A stretch of DNA of 28,858 nucleotides from an uncultured Oscillospiraceae bacterium (lineage in GTDB: Bacteria > Bacillota > Clostridia > Oscillospirales > Oscillospiraceae), in contig CAKTNS010000037.1 of assembly GCA_934589225.1 (NCBI GenBank), forward strand, positions 1-28,858. The letters run 5' to 3'. Shown here piece after piece: positions 7,619 through 13,632 of this stretch. The notes beneath the pieces are model-generated. The model was given only the letters and a program-made list of their open reading frames with translations. It was not told the DNA's origin and did not search any database. How positions within the stretch are numbered: position 1 is the stretch's first letter; each line of letters opens with the position of its first letter. The position numbers were made by a program, and so were the translations under genes.

Positions 7619-7794
7619 GCAAGTGCAAGATCGGTTCCCGTAAGGGGGCCGGGAAGTAATTTTTCTTACCTCTCTTTTCTCTGGGAATGCCCCACATGGT
7701 CCGGTCAACCGTGTGGGGTATTTCTAATGCCCAAAACACGCCGGGGAACCTGAGGGCTTTGGCGGGAGGGGGCCTCCGGGAAGGGTAGAAGATC
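7619..7794 (+). ncRNA. Candidate structured small RNA (6S-like layout)
   Basis: Downstream of a good promoter, about 175 nt lack a credible reading frame but can fold into one long rod. The lower stem is GGTTCCC (7633-7639) with GGGAACC (7744-7750), and flanking GATC tetramers at 7629 and 7791 could extend it. The apical stem of 14 continuous pairs joins 7683-7696 and 7712-7725, with large unpaired strands between the two. A long hairpin with a central bubble is the layout of 6S RNA, which mimics an open promoter and binds RNA polymerase. No sequence signature of 6S was recognised, the 3' end is a guess, and an untranslated leader or another RNA class is possible. Confidence 0.4.
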
Positions 7795-7875
7795 AATCTG
7801 TACAAAACGGTTTGCGTACGCTAACCATTGCTTTGGAGGATTTCTACAATCTTTGCTTAGGACAATAAAAAGCCG

Positions 7876-7904
7876 TTGACAAGGGAGAAAAACAGGAGTA
7901 TCAT
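7876..7904 (+). promoter_or_regulatory. Promoter of the feo operon
   Basis: TTGACA (7876-7881), 17 nt, TATCAT (7899-7904). The predicted start near 7911 coincides with the TTAGC-type dyads, and the first feoA ATG is at 7994. Confidence 0.85.
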
Positions 7905-7911
7905 GTTTGCA

Positions 7912-7960
7912 GTTAGCGAGAGCTAATTAAAAATTAGCCCGTAAGTTAGCACAAACTAAT
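7912..7960 (+). promoter_or_regulatory. TTAGC dyads, probable iron-dependent operator of feo
   Basis: GTTAGC-GAGA-GCTAAT (7912-7927) is a dyad, followed by TTAGC at 7934 and 7946 and a closing ACTAAT at 7955-7960. TTAG/CTAA half-sites are the building blocks of DtxR/IdeR-type boxes, and a site at the transcript start of an iron-uptake operon suits an iron-dependent repressor. Which regulator binds is inferred; the classic Fur box is not seen. Confidence 0.6.
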
Positions 7961-7993
7961 CGAAAACCTGACCGGAGAAAAGAGGGGGAAACA

Positions 7994-8206
7994 ATGATGC
8001 CGCTGACCTTAGCCAGTGAAGATACCGTCAACATCATCCGACGGGTAGGCGGAAGCCCGGAAGTCAAGAAGCACCTGGAAAATCTGGGCTTTGTGGCAGG
8101 CGGAAGCGTTCGGATCGTCAGCCGTCTGGGCGGGAATGTCATCGTCAATGTGAAGGAATCCCGGGTCGCCATCAGCGAGGAAATGGCTCGGAAAATCATG
8201 GTTTAA
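7994..8206 (+). CDS. feoA: FeoA domain protein (first copy)
   Basis: A 70-residue SH3-like FeoA protein that assists the FeoB iron(II) permease. The family pattern HLENLGFVAGGSVRIVSRLGG, read as LGFVAGGSVRIV, then GNVIVNVKESRVAISEEMA is complete. GAGGGGG lies 5 nt before ATG 7994; an ATG immediately after it (7997) is an alternative. It is the first gene of the operon, downstream of the promoter and TTAGC dyads. Confidence 0.93.
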   Translation: MMPLTLASEDTVNIIRRVGGSPEVKKHLENLGFVAGGSVRIVSRLGGNVIVNVKESRVAISEEMARKIMV

Positions 8207-8227
8207 CCACCATAAGGAGGAAATAGA

Positions 8228-8449
8228 ATGAAAACGTTAAGAGAAATTCCTGTGGGCGGCACCGCCAAGGTGGTAAAGATCCACGGAGAGGGTGCTGTCC
8301 GCCGGAGGATCATGGACATGGGCCTGACCAAGGGCGTGGATGTGACCGTTCGCAAGGTGGCCCCTCTGGGAGACCCCATTCAGCTGAATGTCCGGGGCTA
8401 TGAGCTGAGCATCCGCAAGGCCGATGCCCAGATGGTGGAAGTAGAGTAA
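8228..8449 (+). CDS. feoA: FeoA domain protein (second copy)
   Basis: A 73-residue FeoA protein with IMDMGLTKGVDVTVRKVAPLGDP and a final GYELSIRKADAQMVEV, the usual FeoA ending. AAGGAGG lies 8 nt upstream. The two FeoA copies differ clearly (only short shared patterns), so they are old paralogues and probably not interchangeable. Twelve bases separate it from feoB. Confidence 0.95.
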   Translation: MKTLREIPVGGTAKVVKIHGEGAVRRRIMDMGLTKGVDVTVRKVAPLGDPIQLNVRGYELSIRKADAQMVEVE

Positions 8450-8461
8450 GGAGCGCGCAAT

Positions 8462-10939
8462 ATGGAAAAGAAAACCATTCGGATCGCCCTGGCAGGCAAT
8501 CCAAACTGTGGTAAAACCACCCTGTTCAATGCCCTGACGGGCTCCAATCAGTTCGTGGGCAACTGGCCCGGTGTCACGGTGGAGAAAAAAGAGGGCGGTC
8601 TTAAAAAGCATGACGACGTGATCATCACGGACCTGCCGGGCATTTATTCCCTGTCCCCCTACACCCTGGAAGAGGTGGTGGCCCGGAACTACCTGATCGG
8701 CGAGCGGCCCGATGCCATTCTGAACATTATTGACGGCACCAACCTGGAGCGGAACCTGTACCTCACCACCCAGCTGACAGAGCTGGGCATCCCCGTGGTG
8801 GTGGCCATCAACATGATGGATTTGGTGAAGAAAAACGGAGACAAGATCAATGTCCCGGAGCTGAGCCGCCAGCTGGGCTGCCAGGTGCTGGAAATCTCCG
8901 CATTGAAGGGCACCGGCATTCAGGAAGCGGCGGAAGCGGCTATTCTGGCGGCCCACGGCCCCAAGACCGTGCCTATGCACACCTTCTCCGGCCCTGTGGA
9001 GCATGCCATTGCCCATATTGAGGAGGCGGTGCTCCACGACATGCCCGAGGAGCAGCAGCGCTGGTACGCCATTAAGATTTTCGAGCGGGACGACAAGGTC
9101 CTCTCCCAGCTGAACATCCCCCAGGAGACTCTGGACCACATTGAAGCCGACATTCAGGCGGCAGAGCAGGAAGCCGACGACGATGCCGAGTCCATCATCA
9201 CCGGGGAGCGCTATGTGTATATCGCCGGAGTCATCAAGAGCTGCTACAAGAAAAAGAAGGCCGGAAGCCTGACCACCTCCGACAAAATCGATAAGATCGT
9301 CACCAACCGCTTCCTGGGCCTGCCCATTTTCGCTCTGGTCATGTTCCTGGTGTATTACATCGCCATGGTCACGGTAGGTGCCTCTGCTACGGACTGGGCC
9401 AATGACGGCCTCTTTGGCGACGGCTACCACCTCTTCGGCATTGGCTCCGCCGCCTATGAGGAGGCAGCGGATGCCTACGGCGACACGGACCAGATCATTG
9501 CCGCCTTGGTTTCCCAGTACGGTGACGAGACCATGGAAGCCGCACTGGATGCGGAAAGCGAGGATTACGATGATGCCGCCGCACAGGAAGCCATCGAGAC
9601 CCTGCGCACCCTGGTTCCTGCCGGTGCTTCCGTTGAATATGAAGTAGAGGACGAGGAGACCCTGGCCGTTACCACTGAAGAAGCGGACTACGCCGCCATC
9701 GAGGACGCCCTGAATGCCTACGGCACCCAGCCCGACCCTGCGGAATTTGGCGTGTGGGTCCCCGGTGTGCCGGTGCTGGTAGGAAACTTCCTGGAAAGCG
9801 TCCACTGTGCCGATTGGCTGGCGGGCCTCATCAGTGACGGCATTCTGGCGGGTGTCGGCGCGGTGCTGGGCTTTGTGCCCCAGATGCTGGTGCTGTTCTT
9901 CCTGCTGGCGATTCTGGAGGCCTGCGGCTATATGTCCCGTATCGCCTTCGTTCTGGACCGTATTTTCCGCCGCTTCGGCCTCTCCGGCAAGTCCTTCATC
10001 CCCATGCTGGTGGGCGTGGGCTGCGGTGTCCCCGGTATTATGGCCTCCCGTACCATTGAAAACGAGCGGGACCGCCGGATGACCATTATGACCACCACCT
10101 TTATCCCCTGCGGCGCAAAGGTGCCCTTTATCGCCATGATCGCCGGTGCCATCTTCGGCGGCAGCCCCTGGGTCTCCACCGGTGCCTACTTCATCGGCAT
10201 GGCTGCCATTGTGGTTTCCGGTGTCATCCTGAAAAAGACCCGGATGTTCTCCGGCGACCCGGCCCCCTTCGTCATGGAGCTGCCCCCTTATCACATCCCC
10301 ACCTTGGGCAATGTCCTGCGCTCCACCTGGGAGCGTGGCTGGTCCTTCATCAAGAAGGCCGGTACCATTATCCTGCTGTCCACCATTCTGGTGTGGTTCA
10401 CCTCTTACTTTGGCTTCACGGATGAAGGCTTCCGGATGCTGGGGGAGGACGAGCTGAACCTGTCCATCCTGGCTCGCATCGGCAGCCTGATCTCCTGGAT
10501 CTTCATTCCCCTGGGCTGGGGCGAATGGCAGGCCGCCGTGGCTTCCATTACGGGCCTTGTGGCCAAGGAAAACATCGTCGGCACCATGGGCATCCTGTAC
10601 GGTGCCTCCGGCAATGTCTATGCCACCCTTGCTTCCACCTTCACCCCCATTACCGGCATGTCCTTCCTGGTATTTAACCTGCTGTGCGCCCCCTGCTTTG
10701 CGGCCATCGGTGCCATCAAGCGGGAGATGAACAACACCAAGTGGACCTGGTTTGCCATCGGCTACCAGTGCGGCTTTGCCTACTGCGTCAGCCTGATGAT
10801 CAACCAGTTCGGCAATCTCTTCACCGGCAATGTGAACATCATCGGCCTGATCGCTGCCCTGGCAGTACTGGTATTCATGGTTTATATGCTGGTCCGTCCC
10901 TACAAGGAAGCAAACAAGCTGACCACGAAGCTGGCATAA
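8462..10939 (+). CDS. feoB: Ferrous iron transport protein B
   Basis: An 825-residue inner-membrane iron(II) permease with an N-terminal GTPase. G1 is GNPNCGKT (12-19), G2 lies at GVT (37-39), G3 is DLPG (57-60) and G4 is NMMD (117-120). A helical cytoplasmic region to about residue 275 is followed by the membrane core with the gate motifs VGVGCGVPGIMASR and ITGLVAKENIVGTMG. Between the first two membrane helices (about residues 320-440) there is an acidic insert of roughly 100 residues rich in E, D and A, which explains the length beyond simple FeoB proteins. The ATG follows AAGGAG by 8 nt. The gene ends 12 nt before a small Cys-rich partner. Confidence 0.98.
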   Translation: MEKKTIRIALAGNPNCGKTTLFNALTGSNQFVGNWPGVTVEKKEGGLKKHDDVIITDLPGIYSLSPYTLEEVVARNYLIGERPDAILNIIDGTNLERNLYLTTQLTELGIPVVVAINMMDLVKKNGDKINVPELSRQLGCQVLEISALKGTGIQEAAEAAILAAHGPKTVPMHTFSGPVEHAIAHIEEAVLHDMPEEQQRWYAIKIFERDDKVLSQLNIPQETLDHIEADIQAAEQEADDDAESIITGERYVYIAGVIKSCYKKKKAGSLTTSDKIDKIVTNRFLGLPIFALVMFLVYYIAMVTVGASATDWANDGLFGDGYHLFGIGSAAYEEAADAYGDTDQIIAALVSQYGDETMEAALDAESEDYDDAAAQEAIETLRTLVPAGASVEYEVEDEETLAVTTEEADYAAIEDALNAYGTQPDPAEFGVWVPGVPVLVGNFLESVHCADWLAGLISDGILAGVGAVLGFVPQMLVLFFLLAILEACGYMSRIAFVLDRIFRRFGLSGKSFIPMLVGVGCGVPGIMASRTIENERDRRMTIMTTTFIPCGAKVPFIAMIAGAIFGGSPWVSTGAYFIGMAAIVVSGVILKKTRMFSGDPAPFVMELPPYHIPTLGNVLRSTWERGWSFIKKAGTIILLSTILVWFTSYFGFTDEGFRMLGEDELNLSILARIGSLISWIFIPLGWGEWQAAVASITGLVAKENIVGTMGILYGASGNVYATLASTFTPITGMSFLVFNLLCAPCFAAIGAIKREMNNTKWTWFAIGYQCGFAYCVSLMINQFGNLFTGNVNIIGLIAALAVLVFMVYMLVRPYKEANKLTTKLA

Positions 10940-10951
10940 AAGGAGAAGTCT

Positions 10952-11092
10952 ATGGGAACTGTACTGGTCCTGACCCTTCTGGTCCTGGCGGTAGGGTTCA
11001 TCATCCGAAGCCTGGTCCGGGACCGCAAACAGGGAAAACACACCTGCGGCGGCAACTGCGCCAGCTGCCACGGAGCGTGCAGCCACAAGTAA
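10952..11092 (+). CDS. FeoB-associated Cys-rich membrane protein
   Basis: A 46-residue protein: one membrane helix (about 3-22, TVLVLTLLVLAVGFIIRSLV), a basic stretch (RDRKQGKH) and a Cys/His tail CGGNCASCHGACSH. The tail could bind iron(II) or a metal cluster at the cytoplasmic face of FeoB. This small companion is known directly downstream of feoB in many Clostridia; its exact role is not established. AAGGAGA lies 7 nt upstream and the operon terminator follows. Confidence 0.9.
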   Translation: MGTVLVLTLLVLAVGFIIRSLVRDRKQGKHTCGGNCASCHGACSHK

Positions 11093-11110
11093 AGTAACAA
11101 GATATATGGA

Positions 11111-11150
11111 AACTCCGTAGGAACGAGAAAACGCTTCTACGGAGTTTTTT
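11111..11150 (+). terminator. Terminator of the feo operon
   Basis: A perfect 10-bp stem AACTCCGTAG (11111-11120) with CTACGGAGTT (11137-11146), running into six T. Confidence 0.93.
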
Positions 11151-11191
11151 AATTATTCGGAACACAATACAGCGATAGATACGTCAAAAAT

Positions 11192-11323
11192 ACGGTAATA
11201 CGGAACTAATGTATCGTAGGGGCGGCAATCTGCCGCCCGCCACGTTGGATGTATAACCCGTGGGGGTGAATGGTATGACCAAAAACATGGCACACCCCAC
11301 TGTAGCGGCGGCAATCTGCCGCC
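11192..11323 (+). repeat. Dispersed palindromic repeat, long copy a
   Basis: A unit of about 130 nt: flank ACGGTAAT, head hairpin GGGCGGC-AATCT-GCCGCCC, the tail GTGGGGGTGAATGGTATGACC in pieces (GTGGGGGTGAATGG), and a second hairpin GCGGC/GCCGC near the end (11302-11323). The copy at 11564-11693 is colinear with one 2-nt length difference. Confidence 0.85.
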
Positions 11324-11416
11324 ATTGGCCGTAAGGCCACTCGTGGGATGTTCGTATCCGTAACATCCCACGGTGCCAGCCCCTCGCCGGGGCTGGAGTG
11401 GCGTTGGGTCAACGCC
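11324..11416 (+). repeat. Cluster of four nested hairpins inside the repeat array
   Basis: GTGGGATGTT/AACATCCCAC (11343-11371, 10 bp) and CCAGCCCC/GGGGCTGG (11376-11396, 8 bp) stand side by side. They are enclosed by CCACT (11337) and AGTGG (11397), which gives a three-way junction. GGCGTT/AACGCC (11400-11416) follows and GGCC-GTAA-GGCC precedes. No coding sequence is plausible here. Confidence 0.7.
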
Positions 11417-11440
11417 GCTACATTGTTCCGTATATTGGGT

Positions 11441-11502
11441 TATACCATTCAACTGAACAGGTTGTATTCGATACGTGGCGGGCGGCAGATTGCCGCCCCT
11501 AC
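11441..11502 (-). repeat. Dispersed palindromic repeat, inverted copy
   Basis: Read on the minus strand from 11502: GTAGGGGCGGC-AATCT-GCCGCCC-GCCACG, then AATACAACC and TTGAATGGTATAACC, the same head and tail as the plus-strand copies. Beyond it (11420 downwards) the minus strand reads GTAGCGGCG, the counterpart of the second hairpin. Confidence 0.85.
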
Positions 11503-11563
11503 GTCAATGTGCCATGTTTTTGATATTTTACGGACGCAAAACGATATTAGAAGCGTTGAGAAC

Positions 11564-11693
11564 ACGGTAATTCAGAACAAATGTATCGTAGGGGCGGCTA
11601 CTAGCCGCCCGCCACGTTGGATGTATAACCTGTGGGGGTGAATGGTACCACCAAAAATACGGTACCCCACTGTAGCGGCGGCAATCTGCCGCC
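11564..11693 (+). repeat. Dispersed palindromic repeat, long copy b
   Basis: Colinear with 11192-11323 over the whole unit. The head loop is TACTA with matching stem bases, and the second hairpin is identical in its GCGGCAATCTGCCGC core. The unit includes its 5' flank ACGGTAATnC, so the mobile or duplicated unit is longer than the hairpin head. Confidence 0.85.
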
Positions 11694-11731
11694 ACCCGGC
11701 TCCTTATGAAAAAATTAAAGCCCTCCCGACC

Positions 11732-11760
11732 TTGTGAAATCCTACAATCCAGTATATAAT
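11732..11760 (+). promoter_or_regulatory. Promoter of the ymdB operon
   Basis: TTGTGA (11732-11737), 17 nt, TATAAT (11755-11760), 31 nt before the ymdB ATG. It starts about 40 nt after the end of the repeat cluster. Confidence 0.8.
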
Positions 11761-11791
11761 AGCAGAAAAACCGACAGAAAGAGGACAAGAC

Positions 11792-12568
11792 ATGGATTTC
11801 AAAGTGTTGGCGGTGGGCGACGTGGTGGGGGCGCCCGGTATGGATCGGGTGGCTCGGAGTCTGCGGCAGCTCAAGCGGAAGACCGGGGCGGATTTTGTGG
11901 TGGTCAATGGGGAAAACGCCAGTGTGGTGGGCATTACCCCGGACCAGGCGGAGGAAATTCTGGATGCCGGGGCGGATGTGGTGACTCTGGGGAATCACAG
12001 CTTCGGCAAGCGGGAGATCGTGGACTATCTGGAGGACACCACCCGAATCCTGCGGCCGGCCAATCTGGCCCCCCAGGCGCCGGGCCGGGGGTGGGGCGTG
12101 TATGAGACCCGGGCCGGGGATGTGGCGGTCATTGATCTGATCGGCCGGTGCAACATGGACTACACCCCGGACAACCCCTTTTTGCTTGTGGAAAAACTGT
12201 TAAAAACCATTGAGGCCAGGTGGGTTTTCGTGGAATTTCATGCGGAAGCCACCTCGGAAAAGCTGGCCATGGGCTATCTTCTGGACGGACGGGTCAGCGC
12301 CCTGTGGGGCACCCATACCCATGTGCCCACGGCGGATGCCCGGGTGCTGCCCAAGGGCACAGGCTACGTCACGGACCTGGGCATGACCGGACCCCAGGAA
12401 TCGGTGCTGGGCATTCGGCCGGAGCTCTCCATTGCAAGATTCCGGGGGGACCTGACCGAGCGTTACCGCTGGGCAGAGGGCCCCACCAAGCTGGAAGGGG
12501 TGCTCTTTACCCTGGACGGCGCTACGGGAAAATGCCTGAAGGCAGAAAGGGTGGACCAATGGGATTAA
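11792..12568 (+). CDS. ymdB: YmdB-family metallophosphoesterase
   Basis: A 258-residue calcineurin-fold phosphodiesterase of the TIGR00282/YmdB family. In Bacillus the homologue hydrolyses 2',3'-cyclic AMP and influences sporulation and biofilm decisions. Metal-binding blocks are in order: GDVVGAPG (about 9-16), VVNGENAS (37-44), TLGNHSF (65-71), FHAEATSEK (148-156), WGTHTHVPTAD (about 172-182) and TDLGMTGPQESVLG. AGAGGA precedes the ATG. The last 10 nt overlap the next gene, so it is the first gene of a three-gene operon. Confidence 0.95.
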   Translation: MDFKVLAVGDVVGAPGMDRVARSLRQLKRKTGADFVVVNGENASVVGITPDQAEEILDAGADVVTLGNHSFGKREIVDYLEDTTRILRPANLAPQAPGRGWGVYETRAGDVAVIDLIGRCNMDYTPDNPFLLVEKLLKTIEARWVFVEFHAEATSEKLAMGYLLDGRVSALWGTHTHVPTADARVLPKGTGYVTDLGMTGPQESVLGIRPELSIARFRGDLTERYRWAEGPTKLEGVLFTLDGATGKCLKAERVDQWD

Positions 12569-13632
12569 AGGTATTGCATTCCGGGGACCTGCATCTGGAT
12601 TCCCCCTTTTCAGGATTCCCGGAGGACCAGCGGCAGCGGTTACGGGAATCCCAACGAGCGCTTCCCGAGGAGCTGACCCGACTGTGCAGGGAGCAAAAAG
12701 CAGATTTGGTGCTGTTGGCGGGGGACGTGTTTGACGGGCCCTATCAGAAAAAGACCGCGGCGCTCTTGGCAGACTGCCTGGAGGACTGCGGCGTTCCGGT
12801 GTTTATCACTCCGGGAAATCATGATTATGACGGCCTGGATTCCCCCTGGCAGCGGGAGACCTGGCCGGAAAACGTCCATATTTTCAGAGGCAATCTCAGC
12901 TATGTGGACCTGGAAAACCTGGACTGCCGGGTTTATGGCGGGGGCTACCGCTCCATGGACTGCCCGGGGCTGCTGGAAGGCTTTCGGGCGGAGCCGGGAC
13001 CCAGGTTTTTACTGGGTGTCCTCCACGGGGATGCCTTAAACGGCAAAAGCCCCTATTGCCCCGTTACGGCGGAGCAGGTGGCCGCATCAGGCCTTCAGTA
13101 TCTGGCCCTGGGCCATACCCACAAGGGGGGCAGCTTTACGGCGGGGGCCACCTTGTGCGCCTGGCCCGGCTGCCCCATGGGCAGAGGCTGGGACGAGACC
13201 GGCCGGAAGGGCATGCTGCTGGCGGAGCTGACGGACCGGGTAAAGCTTCATACCCTGCCGGTGGGGCTGCCGGCTTTTATAGAGGAAACGGTGGATATTT
13301 CTGACGGCGCTGCGGAGGCCCTGGGGCGCATCCTGCCCCCGGTGGACAGCGGCGATTACTACCGGGTGACGCTGACGGGCCGGGGCAGCCCGGACATTCC
13401 GGGGCTGCGGAAGCAGTTTTCCCATCTGCCCTTTTTAGAGCTGCGGGACCGGACCAGAGCGCCCTTAGACCCCTGGGCCCTGGCCGGGGAGGACAGCCTG
13501 CCCGGTGTCTGCCTGGGGCTTCTAAAAGAACGGTATGAACAGGCCCCGACCCAAGAGGAGGGGGAACAGGCCCGGCTGGCGGCGGAGCTGGTGGCAAGAC
13601 TCCTGGAGGGAGAGGAGGTGGTCCTGCCGTGA
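12559..13632 (+). CDS. SbcD/YhaO-type metallophosphoesterase
   Basis: A 357-residue calcineurin-like protein with HSGDLHLDSPF (about 7-17), LLAGDVFDG (48-56), TPGNHDYDG (78-86), VLHGDALNG and ALGHTHKGG, the five metal blocks of Mre11/SbcD-type nucleases. The ATG at 12559 overlaps ymdB by 10 nt; upstream in-frame codons lie within ymdB. Its GTGA stop/start overlap with the next gene, an SbcC/Rad50-like ATPase, matches the SbcCD or YhaO-YhaN arrangement, so the two products very likely form a nuclease-ATPase complex acting on DNA ends. The C-terminal 120 residues lack a recognised domain. Confidence 0.88.
   Translation: MGLKVLHSGDLHLDSPFSGFPEDQRQRLRESQRALPEELTRLCREQKADLVLLAGDVFDGPYQKKTAALLADCLEDCGVPVFITPGNHDYDGLDSPWQRETWPENVHIFRGNLSYVDLENLDCRVYGGGYRSMDCPGLLEGFRAEPGPRFLLGVLHGDALNGKSPYCPVTAEQVAASGLQYLALGHTHKGGSFTAGATLCAWPGCPMGRGWDETGRKGMLLAELTDRVKLHTLPVGLPAFIEETVDISDGAAEALGRILPPVDSGDYYRVTLTGRGSPDIPGLRKQFSHLPFLELRDRTRAPLDPWALAGEDSLPGVCLGLLKERYEQAPTQEEGEQARLAAELVARLLEGEEVVLP

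Noticed and set aside
7500..7805. Leftward frame of 101 codons between clpB and feo
   Set aside because: It covers a rightward promoter and a palindromic RNA-like region, has no ribosome binding site and no protein pattern.
7619..7990. Known riboswitch upstream of feoA
   Set aside because: The feo promoter at 7876 starts a separate transcript with only about 80 nt of leader. No known aptamer core was recognised in either the leader or the upstream RNA.
8237..11086. Very long leftward open frame of 949 codons
   Set aside because: It is the antisense of feoA and feoB, which have all motifs. The G/H/Q-rich composition is the usual mirror of GC-rich coding DNA.
11192..11693. CRISPR array
   Set aside because: Copies are long, differ in orientation and spacing, and there are no short regular repeats with unique spacers or cas genes.
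11153..11998. Several short frames in the repeat cluster
   Set aside because: They are translations of the palindromic repeats (recurring GGRQIAA/PPLR-type strings) and recur wherever a repeat copy occurs.
12220..12558. Extended N-terminus of the SbcD-like protein
   Set aside because: The frame is open upstream but lies inside ymdB. The metal motif HSGDLHLDS starts right after ATG 12559, as expected for the family.
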